Below, piece by piece: positions 26,795 to 36,001 of a stretch of DNA of 40,812 nucleotides (positions are counted from its first letter, which is position 1; each line of letters begins with the position of its first letter). The notes under the pieces were generated by a model that worked only from the letters and a program-made list of their open reading frames with translations, did not search any database and was not told the origin of the DNA. The position numbers and the translations under genes were made by a program. This DNA comes from Cylindrobasidium torrendii FP15055 ss-10 (lineage: Eukaryota; Basidiomycota; Agaricomycetes; Agaricales; Physalacriaceae), in the NCBI GenBank assembly GCA_000934385.1, contig KN880651.1, positions 1 through 40,812 on the forward strand, written 5' to 3'.

Positions 26795-27196
26795 TATCCC
26801 AGCAATGGATAGGATTTGGAAATGCAAAGAGATACGACGGCCGCGGCGGCGGGTTGCTCAAGCACTTGGGACGGAGTGTTCACGCAAAGATATAGATGAG
26901 TTGGCGGTAAGATTTGGGCACGATGATGGTGGAGAGGCAAAAGTGATCGATGACATAAGTTGGCACTCAATAGGTGGCAAATGCGCATTTGGCGCTTAAC
27001 AGACCTGGAGCGCACATAGGAACGACGTAGAAATACGGAGGCTTCATGCAATAAATGATTATGGGCGATAGTTCGAGTCTCATAACTAAGAGGAGCATCG
27101 CTCTTTCCTAACTGAAATGGACGCCAACAAAATGAATATTGGCTCTATGCAAGTTCATCTATTGAGGGCAATCCGCTATACCGGCAGAAGGCCACT
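26795..27196. other. Intergenic between CUS2 5' end and complex I gene 3' end
   Basis: 402 nt carrying the CUS2 promoter and the 3' UTR of the next minus-strand gene. Its one clear structure is the 14-bp palindrome at 26978-26991. Confidence 0.5.
26978..26991. promoter_or_regulatory. 14-bp palindrome CAAATGCGCATTTG
   Basis: A perfect dyad 184 nt upstream of the CUS2 start codon. It could be a homodimer binding site; no known motif name is claimed. Confidence 0.3.
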
Positions 27197-27874
27197 TTAC
27201 TTGTACATCGCCATCGGCCAGTAGGTGAACTCCGGGTGAGGCGCCTCTGCTGCTCTCTGAGGAACCCACTTGGGATACGCGGTTGGAAGTGTTGGGGGAA
27301 GCTGCTCCGAGGAGTAGATCTGGTTCTTGCTGGTGACTGTTGCAATAGCTGCGCTCAAATCCAATTCCTCTTGCTTCTCTGCAACAACTTCCTGTCCCTC
27401 CGTGGGTGCAGCAACTCTGGGGCGAGTTTAGCGTGGATTGGATGTGGGGGGCAACATAACACGCACTGTTGGGGCTTCGAATGCTCAATGAGAAGCGAAG
27501 AAAGTCCAGCTTGCGTCACAACAGAGAGTTGGGGGTAATTGCGGCGCACGTCGCGCTTCCAGTACGGGTTCTCTGCAATGTCCGACGCTGCAAAGTGCGG
27601 GATGAGATGCACCGATCCCAATTTTGGGCTATAAGCGCGCACCTTTCGTGGCCGGCGTTGAGTACTTCTCCGGACGCGATGCAGGCGGTGGGTAGCGGAA
27701 CATTTCGGACAGCGGGAGACCGCTGGAGATTTCCGGGTTCACAACAACATTGTCAGCTGCACGTCATTAGCCATAAGTCCTAGGTCGGGTGGCATTCAAC
27801 TTGCTGAATTTCTTCCAGAAGCCTTTGGGGCTGAGGTGATATAATGTGGACTCTGCCGCCTTCTTGGTAGCCAT
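27197..27874 (-). CDS. Complex I accessory subunit, 21.3 kDa (NUZM-like)
   Basis: Exons 27874-27805, 27756-27643, 27587-27467 and 27416-27197 give 174 residues. The protein follows the fungal subunit pattern: LYHLSPKGFWKKF, NVVVNPEISSGLPLSEMFRY, PPPASRPEKYSTPATK, the strongly conserved NPYWKRDVRRNYPQLSVVTQ and the end PHPEFTYWPMAMYK. It would sit in mitochondrial NADH:ubiquinone oxidoreductase; the basic N-terminus is not a classic presequence. Intron 1 (27804-27757) uses a GC donor, A|GCAAGT, the textbook form; no GT site gives an open junction. Introns 2 and 3 are GT-AG. It is head-to-head with UPF3. Confidence 0.85.
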
Positions 27875-28158
27875 AATCGTGGTGGTCAGATGTGACAGAG
27901 TCTTGTCACGTACAGGTCACAAATTCAGCCATTCAACATTCGAGCATTTGACTCTGAGGTACTCAAACGTGCGGCACACCACGTTAAGCTCGGCAGCCAA
28001 GTCGTTGGAGGCAAGAAAGAAGCAGTACAGAGAATTCATCGACGCCTACGTTGAACGTATCGTGTTGGGTTCCACACTGGCTTGTAGTTCAACATGAGGG
28101 TCGTGATCGACCAATCTTAATCTTATCTTCCTTGCTTCCTCACCGTCACTATACTACT
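27875..28158. promoter_or_regulatory. Divergent promoter, complex I subunit / UPF3
   Basis: 284 nt lie between the two start codons. No TATA box was seen. The UPF3 side has a pyrimidine-rich leader (CTTATCTTCCTTGCTTCCTC). Confidence 0.5.
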
Positions 28159-29582
28159 ATGGCATCTCTAGGTGTATCTCGCGGAATACCAAAACAAAAG
28201 CGGCGTGGTGGAGGTCCCCAGCCCTCTAACTCAGGCGGTGGTGCACCGACGCCGCGACTCAAAATTGTGGTCCGCCGCCTGCCCGCTAATCTGCCAGAAT
28301 CCATATTCTGGGACAGTGTCACCGAATGGGTGACCGACGATACAGTAACATGGCGCTCGTTTCGCCCGGGAAAATCAAAGGCGCGCATCGGCAAGGAAAC
28401 CATTCAAGCACGCGCATACATCGCGTTCCGTGACGAAAGCCTATTAGTGAAGTTCGCCACCGCCTACAACGGCCACGTCTTCCGCGACAAATCCGGCACC
28501 GAGACGGCTGCTGTTGTCGAATTTGCACCGTTTCAAAAGATACCTGGTGGAGATGGCAAGAAGAAGAAGGACGGACGCGTAGGAACTATTGAATCAGGCG
28601 AGTTAGTTGGGATGACCCTCGTACTATTCTGACGATGGATATAGATGATGACTACATTTCCTTTGTGGAAACGCTGAACAAGCCCACTGAGCCTGTCCCT
28701 ATCGACCAACTTAGTATGTTTCGAATCTCTAGCTACTGATACGCACGCTCATAGTTTCCAGTCACATCTTCTCAGCAGCCCCCGCAACCCAAGAGCACAC
28801 CACTCCTTGAAGCTTTGAAAGCAGAACGAGAGGCCAAACTCATGAAGGTTAAGGAACGTGAATTAGCTATCAGCGCTATTGAGCAGGCGCCAAAGCGCGG
28901 TGACTCCAAGAAGGAGAAAGAACGCGAGAAGAAAGATGCAAAAGGGAAAGGTGCTCAGAAGAAAGGCGGCCCATCACAAGCTGCCCCGACACAACCACCT
29001 GCAAAGGGCTCGAAAGGCCGCGGCGGGAAACAGGCTCCCCAATTACCATCCGCCCCGCCTGTTCAGGTTCAAATCCAATCCAAACCTCAGTCGACGCCTG
29101 TCGCCACTGCAGAATCGTCACCGCAATCTGGTCCGTCTCAAGCTACATCACCGGCTGCAGGACCATCCCGCCGTGGACGCCCCATCATTGGCCTTGCGAA
29201 CCGCCAATTTGAAGCTGCGATGAGTGGCGCCCTCAAGAGGCCCCCTCGTCCGTCTCCACAAGAACCGCCGACTTCAAAGGAAAAAGAGAAGGAAAGAACA
29301 CCCTCTGCAATAGAGTCGCAGTCTGGGCCTTCGCCAAAGGTCACTGGCATTCTGAGGCGCGCCCCCGAGGGCGTACCTACCATCGCAAGGACATCTGCTC
29401 AGCCATCGCATTCGTCTCAGCCCTCAATTTCGGGACAATCCGATAGTGGTGCTGACCCTGGCGACAAGGACGACGAACAGGGTGGACGTTCGCCAACGAA
29501 GAAGAGGACGAGGCGTGGGCCACGGGGTACTAAGGAGGCCCGTGCAATCAAAGCCCTCAAGAAGGCGGCTACTGAAGCATAA
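28159..29582 (+). CDS. UPF3: UPF3 nonsense-mediated decay factor
   Basis: Exons 28159-28597, 28645-28713 and 28762-29582 give 442 residues. The Smg4/UPF3 RRM-like domain covers about 30-170 (LKIVVRRLPANLPESIFWD, RAYIAFRDESLLVKF, TAAVVEFAPFQKIP, DDDYISFVETLNKP). The rest is low-complexity, Lys/Ser/Pro-rich and ends with basic TKKRTRRGPRGTKEA. UPF3 joins UPF1 and UPF2 in degrading mRNAs with premature stops. Intron 1 (28598-28644) has a GC donor, G|GCGAGT, and a CTGAC branch. The GTTAGT four bases in would put TGA in frame, so GC is required. If this intron is kept, translation stops at 28630-28632 after about 157 residues. The stop codon lies in a 21-bp duplication. Confidence 0.92.
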
Positions 29583-29611
29583 TTCGAACCGAAGGAAGCA
29601 TAATTCGAACC
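29574..29611. repeat. 21-bp tandem duplication over the UPF3 stop codon
   Basis: GAAGCATAATTCGAACC occurs at 29574-29590 and again at 29595-29611, a 21-nt offset. The first copy contains the UPF3 TAA stop. Confidence 0.85.
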
Positions 29612-29753
29612 CTCTGCGCAAGGATTCACCCACTGCGTCGCGGCCAGTTGTTACACAAGCAAGAGCAATGGCGGCCTAAAAACGCTGCCGACGTCTCATT
29701 ACAGATACATGTCTTTTTTTTGTAAATGTAAACAACCGAACGTCATAGATACC

Positions 29754-31623
29754 TCACACGACAGTACCTCCACCACAGCGAATTCTTGGTTCAGATGCGT
29801 ACATCCAGACATCAGTGTCGGGGTTGTATGAAATAGCAGCAGCAGTGCTTGTCGCCACCGGTATCCGAGTTACTGGATGACCTCTTTCCGCGAGTCCTTT
29901 CTCTAGTGTCGCACTATGTCCTGGTTCCAGTAAAGTTTGCTTTGGAATAAGCTGGTCGTGTAGACGAGGATGATTCAATGCCTGTTCCGGCGTCATTCCA
30001 TAGTCTAAGAAGTTGCGTGCTTGTTGAGCATTGCAACTAACAATACGCGAGCCGCCCGCTGCGCCGCCAGAATACACAAATCGGCCTTGCGAGTCTTCGA
30101 TGATGAAGGGCGACGAGGATGAAAGTGCGCGTTTGCCTGGTTTGATGTAGTTTGCTGGCGTGGGTGGAAGACCAAAGACGTTGGGGCGCCCTTTGACGGA
30201 AAAATCCTCCATGGTGTCGTTGAGCACAATGCCCGAGTCTGGTACAATGACACGCGAACCCCATGTGAGGGTGATGGTAGTGGTTATGGAAATAACCAGG
30301 CCAGAGGCATCTCCTACAATGATGTGAGAGGTACCGGAGTCGTTCTTAGCAATTGACAAGCTTGATTGACAGTGAGACTCCCGCCTGAAAGTCCTGGAGA
30401 TGGGCTCACGATTCGGGGCTGTACCATTTCGGATCCCGCGCCTTGCCACCCTCGACGCCGCCGAGTCCATCGTCTGTGTTGATGAGTTTCTCATAAATGG
30501 CCTTTCCGTAGTCCTCGCTGATCCAATCTCTCTGTTTGCCTTTGGTGAACGAGCCATCACTATTCATGACACCGCCCAAACCGTCAACATAGCGAGGGTC
30601 GCCCAATTCACCACGGTGCGCGTATGCCCACTTGAGCGCCTCAATCATGCGATGATTGTCCTCTACGGAACCAGGACCAACAGGGGATGGGAAGTGCTTC
30701 AGAACATTCAGTGCAGTGAGGCAAGCTGCGCCGGAAGCAGGAGCACCAGCAGACGTGATCTTGTAACCTTTGTAGTCGATAGACAACGGCTCGGTGTACT
30801 TTGCTTGGAAATCTGGCCACCTATATGAGCATGCCTGTGTGAACCAGCATTCGTAGAGGACTGACCGGTCAGATCCTCTAGGCTCAGTTTTCCGTCATCC
30901 TTCTGGACCGCGTCGACCATGCCCTGCGCAAGCTCCCCAGTGTAGAAAGCTTTCGCGCCGCCCTTGGCGATCTTCTCAAGAGTAGTGGCGAATTCCGGGC
31001 GTGTGATCTTGGACCCAACTGGCTTGAAGTTGCCCTCTGGAGTGAAATACCACGGACCGAGAATAGGATGTTCGCGAACCCACGACGTAGATTCGTGTTC
31101 GCCCTCTTTGAATGTTCGCGCGAGGATCTAGATAGCGTTCAGCATCAACGACCACTATGTATTAAGTGAGAGTGCTCACCCTGAAGTGGTCCGCATCTGC
31201 TTCAAAGCCGTGTCGTGCAAGCTCGATACTGGGCTGAACAAGACGAGCCCAAGGCAACTTTCCCCATCGTTTGTGTAATTCTTCGAAACCGCGTAACTCA
31301 CCAGGAACGGCCACGGCCAGCCCACCGTATTCCGTGAGTGTGGCTGGTTTATCCTCATATGTCGAAGAGTCGACGCCGCGCGGGGCAGCGCTGCGAAAGT
31401 CGAGACAGAATTTCCTTCCTTTGCTATCGCGCACAAGAGCGAAGCCTCCACCGCCGATGCCGCTGTGGAAGCTGTCGACCGTGCCGATGGCGAGGATGGT
31501 CGCGATAATGGCGTCCGCTGCAGAGCCTCCCTCTTTCAAGATCTCAGCGCCAATGTCAGAGGCAATTTGCGATTCTGAGACGACGGCGCCGCGGGAATAT
31601 TTGGTGGAAGATCCAGAAGACAT
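29754..31623 (-). CDS. Gamma-glutamyltransferase / glutathione hydrolase
   Basis: Four exons, 31623-31180, 31127-30866, 30812-30410 and 30360-29754, give 571 residues, normal for GGT. Seen: KYSRGAVVSESQIASDIG, GGSAADAIIATILAIGTVDS, SGIGGGGFALVRD, FRSAAPRGVD, the self-cleavage site with nucleophile Thr in NDSGTSHIIVGD, and the late motif CGGGTVV at the end. The enzyme cleaves and transfers the gamma-glutamyl group of glutathione and matures into two chains at that Thr. With the start at 31623 there is no signal peptide. A longer frame from 31836 would add a hydrophobic LISFPLSLIIA segment that could act as a signal anchor, so the true start is open. Introns are GT-AG, 46-53 nt. It is divergent from the MAG1 gene. 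Confidence 0.92.
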
Positions 31624-32085
31624 GGCAATGATGAGAGAAAGAGGAAAAGAAATCAGGAATGACAAATAGCAACCGGATATGTAGGCATTGCCCAGTACTT
31701 GTAAGAGCCTGATAAGTCGGAGGACTATGCGCCGCCAACGAGATTGATTGTGGTTGACTGCCGCAGTCTGCCGGACGGCAATGTGCTCGATCACGTGTTT
31801 GTCAAGTCTCCTTTCTCCCATGTGTGCCTTGGCCAATTGGCCAATTTGCCCTGCCCGCCGTCCCGAGCATCGTCGAGTGTCACGGTCACGTTATTTCGGT
31901 ACCGTCGGAGCCATTACCCCACGCTGGATTGATTGACTCGTCCACTACTACACGTTCGATGACGCCTTACTCCGCCCGACCCCCCGGTGTTGTGTCGATA
32001 GGCATATGCTGACACAACCAGTGCATACATAAGCAGCGGTATTATGCTACGCTTTTGTCTCCGACCACCACTGCCTATTCTCAAG
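31624..32085. promoter_or_regulatory. Divergent region GGT / MAG1
   Basis: 462 nt head-to-head. If GGT starts at the upstream ATG at 31836 the region is shorter. No TATA box or repeat seen. Confidence 0.4.
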
Positions 32086-33508
32086 ATGCCCGTCACACGT
32101 TCAGCGACCCGAGTTACTGCTGAGGCCACTCCCGCACCGACTTCCAAACGCAAACAGTCCAATCCCATCGCTCCAAACGGCAGCAAGAAGGCCAAACCCA
32201 GTTCTACCCCGCCTGAACCTGTACCGACGTCGAAGCGCAAAGCCCCGACTTCTGCATCGAAAAACGCACCAAAGTCAAAGCCAGTCAGCGTTGCGCCAAT
32301 AGATTTTGTGATACCCCAGCCCCGTGCCGACGAAGAACATGTCACCCTCATTCCAGCAATATTGACCTTCTCTTTCGAGGATGCCAAGAAGCACTTGATT
32401 AAGGCTGATTTTCGTTTCGAAGACTTGTTTGACAAGCGAAAATGCACACCGTTCGAAGTGCTGGAGCAAATCCACCCTTTCCGGCGAGTTGTCAATTCTT
32501 CTTCCTGGTGTTGACGTCTCAACATATTGCCACAGCTCACTCGCGACCTCCATCATGTAAAAACTACCGTCCGTTTTCCCACATTTCGCTCATATTTGTA
32601 CAGTGGTCAACAGATCTCATGGAAGGCAGCCAAGTCAATCAACCACAAGTTTAAACGGCTCTACGATCCTTCACTACCGGAGGATGCAAATGACTACGAG
32701 TGTGTTGCTTGGGTGTATGCTCCGTTCTGCTTTCTCACACGACCTACAGCGGGAAAAGTCATACTTCGTCTTTCCCTACACCATCGCAGGTTGCTGGGAC
32801 CGAATTAAGTGTGCTCCGTACCGCTGGCTTAAGTGGCAGGAAGGCAGAGTACAGTAATTTGATCCCTGTATGATATACTATCCCCACTGACGGAGGAAAT
32901 ACAGTTCAGGACTTAGCATCGCGATTTGCGGATGGACGCCTTACTACAGAGAAACTCATAAACGCAACGGACGAAGACCTTTTTGAGATGTTGATTGCTA
33001 TAAAGGGCGTCGGTCCATGGACAGGTGAGGCCTTCATCGATCCACTTTCCCATTCTGATCCAGATTTGAAGTCGACATGTTTGCCTTCTTCACTCTGCGT
33101 CGCCCAAATATCCTACCAGTGGGCGATTTGGGCGTGCAGAAGGGTGTGGCCCGGTGGATCCTTTCACTCCATTCCGCGGACTACGAATACAAAGTTGAGG
33201 GCGACAGGCTGCCAGGTGCCTCATCTCAGGACAATGCCGAGGTGGAGGTCACGCATGATGCATTGGAACGGTCTCAGCCTCTGGAGCGTGGTGCTACTCC
33301 CGATATGTCTTCTGTTGTGCCAGCAGTGCCATCTACGCCTCCGAAGCTAAATGACGAGCTTCCTATGCTACCACCAGCGTTCACGCCGTCTATCGTGGCC
33401 ACGCTGCGGAAAACTCATGATGAGGCTGAGCTGCCGAAGCTGCCTCCTGGTCTGTCTGTGGCTGAACTTAAGGCAAGGCTGAATGGGAAGAAGAAAGTGA
33501 GCAAGTGA
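32086..33508 (+). CDS. MAG1: DNA-3-methyladenine glycosylase (AlkA/MAG1, HhH-GPD)
   Basis: Six exons, 32086-32483, 32536-32556, 32604-32699, 32750-32853, 32905-33024 and 33072-33508, give 391 residues. A basic Ser/Pro/Lys-rich N-terminus (MPVTRSATR, SKRKAP) probably carries the nuclear signal. The fold shows HPFRSLATSIIGQQISWKAA, FPTPSQVAGTELSVLRTAGL, SGRKAEYIQDLASRFADGRL, the helix-hairpin-helix KGVGPWTVDMFAFF and the catalytic Asp in LPVGDLGVQKGVARW. It removes alkylated purines to start base excision repair. Exon 2 is only 21 nt, and intron 1 (32484-32535) needs a GC donor (G|GCGAGT). The tail is Pro-rich. An in-frame ATG at 32044 would add MLRFCLRPPLPILK, a possible mitochondrial presequence. 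Confidence 0.92.
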
Positions 33509-33943
33509 GTACAATGATGCATGATGCTGGTTTCTTGCTTCTCGAGATGATGCTCATACGCTCCCACCACAAGGGGACAACTTCTTACCGCAGCGGAGAT
33601 GGAGGCTTTGACTGAACCCTGGGCACCGTATCGTAGCTTAGGTGCGCGATGCCACTTCACAGCTCAAAGCAACTATTGATCATCGACCTAGCTGTATACT
33701 ATATGTGGGCGTTAGTGGACGGATGATGCTCTTGGAGTGGTCGTCAAATGATATATACCATTAGGTCAATTGCGAAAATGCTTTCCAGGCCCTTGGTTGT
33801 GAGATTTGGAGGTGGTTTCCGATCTCTCACCGACCTCGGGCTCTCGACCTCCCTACCTGTGAGTCCGCCTGGTCCCCTGTAAGACGTCTGCTAGTCACCT
33901 GGGCGTCGTGCCTTGTTCTTGTCAAACTCTAGCAGTTACCACC
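33509..33943. other. Intergenic, tandem plus-strand genes
   Basis: 435 nt holding the MAG1 3' UTR and the promoter of the S33 hydrolase. No gene or repeat seen. Confidence 0.5.
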
Positions 33944-34917
33944 ATGGTCAATGCCCAGCGGATTCCCATCCCCTTCAAAGTTGATGGAGAGGTCTTCCAC
34001 ACCTTTGTCAAGATCTTCGGAAATCTCGACGCAGCGCGCCAGTCTAGCCATGTATGTGGCCCTCTTGTTGTTCTGCACGGCGGGCCCGGAATGTCTCACG
34101 ACTCCATGCTATCGCTCGCCGACCTAGCATCAACGACAGCGGTCGTCATGTACGATCAACTGGGCTCGGGCGAGTCCTCAACATTAGCAGGCCATCCAAA
34201 TGGCTTTATCACCATCGACCTGTTTATTCGTGAATTGGAGAACGTCCTGGACACTTTCGGAATCTCGAAGCGGTTCAATTTGCTGGGGCAGAGCTGGGGA
34301 GGGTCATTGGCCGCCGAATTTGTCGTGCGCAGGAAGCCGGGGGGTCTCAGGAGTCTCGTTCTGGCAAATGCGTCAGCGTCAGCAGAGTTGAGGAATACCG
34401 CGGTGGCGGATCTACAGGCGCTCTTACCAGAGCATGTCAGGATCAAGATGATGAAGGTCATGAAAAAGAAAGGCGTAGACAGCAGGGCATTCAAGGCTGC
34501 GATGTTGCCGTACCATAAACTGCACACATGTAGACTGGAGGAGTGGCCCGAGGAGGTGTCATATTCCATTTCCTTGTTGGACGAGGAGTCGGGCAAGGTG
34601 GTTCTGAATGCTATGTGCGTTGTCACCTGTACGCCCATGTCGGAGCTGATTTCATGTCAAGATTGGATGGCGAGAAGTTGTCGGCGGAATGGGATATCCG
34701 CGACAGAATACATTTCATGCGCCACGTCCCCACTCTACTCATAAACGGGGCCTACGATTTCATCACGGACGAGGTTTGCGGGCCGTATTTCTGGGGAATT
34801 GATAAAGTCAAGTGGATACGGTTCGCGAAGTCGAGTCATATGCCGCATTATGAAGAGAGGGAACTCTTCATGGAGCTGGTTGGAAGGTGGTTGTGCGAGG
34901 TGGATGCAGTCACCTAG
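33944..34917 (+). CDS. Proline iminopeptidase-like alpha/beta hydrolase (S33)
   Basis: Two exons, 33944-34614 and 34662-34917, give 308 residues. The ATG has a strong CCACCATGG context. Seen: oxyanion motif LHGGPGMSHD, YDQLGSGES, nucleophile elbow GQSWGGS (Ser), acid in LLINGAYDFITD and base His in AKSSHMPHYEE. This is the S33 family that removes N-terminal Pro or acts on related amides in the cytosol; basidiomycete members also include lactone and amide hydrolases, so the substrate is uncertain. The 47-nt intron has GTGCGT, a CTGAT branch and TCAAG end. The joined cap region (NAILDGEKL) is a little short compared with typical members, which commonly have a GPSEF-type motif there. Confidence 0.85.
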
Positions 34918-36001
34918 AATAGACCTCCATAACTTTGATACCATAAAAGGCCTGGCATCGCGTTAGCGTACCATGCTCTGAACGTTGATGGTTCCCTCCC
35001 TTGAACAGAGACGAAATTCCAGACATCAGGGAAGCTTGCCCTTGGCTCAGATACACAGCACGACTGGAAGATGTTTGGACCGCACTTCTCCTCAACTTCG
35101 CAGACTGGTGAAGACCCTCGTTTGCTTCTGCACAATCTGATCATCGTGTAATTACTGGCCGGTCCCCTGAAGTCCAGACGTTCAGACTCCAGAATTCTTG
35201 TAGTTCCAAGTATTGCATTGGCCCTTGAGAGTATCGCTAACTAGGCAGCCTCCTGGGCAGAGCGAATGCGTCCATTTGTGCACACATTGGATAGAAAGAC
35301 GATATTGTCCTTTCCGTGACAGGAAATGGGGTGCCCATCTCTCTCATATGTAAGTGGAGACCTGCTGGCTGCACGTCCATCTCGGCCCGCCCTGCCACGA
35401 AAAACGTCAGTCTTAGGCGCTGTGTCAACGCTATGGGGTTGGAAGACTGTACACAATGGACTCAATTACAAATTCGATATGGTGGACACCGCGGATCCAT
35501 TGCGATGTGTGTACGCGGCATGACGGGTGAAAAAGGAATGCGTTTGAGGATAGGCACCACCGTGGGCAGTGGCACAACGATCGATCGACGCCTCCCTCTC
35601 GAGTCTCGAGAAGGCATTTGCTGACTATTTCTCAGAGAGAAAAGGATTTCCATTTTACCAGTAAGTAAATAGCTCAATCTGCGTCCTCCTTATGGCGGAG
35701 GTATCACCGCGATTTGAAGTGAACCAGTTTAGCGGCCGAGTCCGATCGATAGAATAAGCGCCCAGGGTCCATCGCTCCTTGTCCTCTTGCAATTTGCTTG
35801 CAAGAACTGCGTGGGTTGCCAGGCGCTTAGGCGCCTACCAATCCACACAGGTCAAAGCGCTTAAAATTGCCTATACGTTTCCCCATTGATGCCTAGCCAG
35901 TGAAATTTTATGCACACAGCATGTCAACCTCAACTTCCTTTCCTTTCGGCGGTACTCACCTCTCTGGTCCGGTTTGATACTTTCATTTTACCACCATCAC
36001 C
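34918..36001. other. Intergenic, 1.1 kb, no convincing gene
   Basis: A 76-codon minus-strand frame (35144-34914) and several plus-strand frames around 35316-35624 are open but unlike any family I recognise. The last 100 nt are the amidohydrolase promoter and a CACCATCACC leader. It may hold decayed sequence. Confidence 0.4.

Noticed and set aside
34914..35144. 76-codon minus-strand frame with five Cys (GPNIFQSCCVSEP)
   Set aside because: No signal peptide, no family resemblance, and it overlaps the 3' end of the S33 hydrolase. Probably chance.
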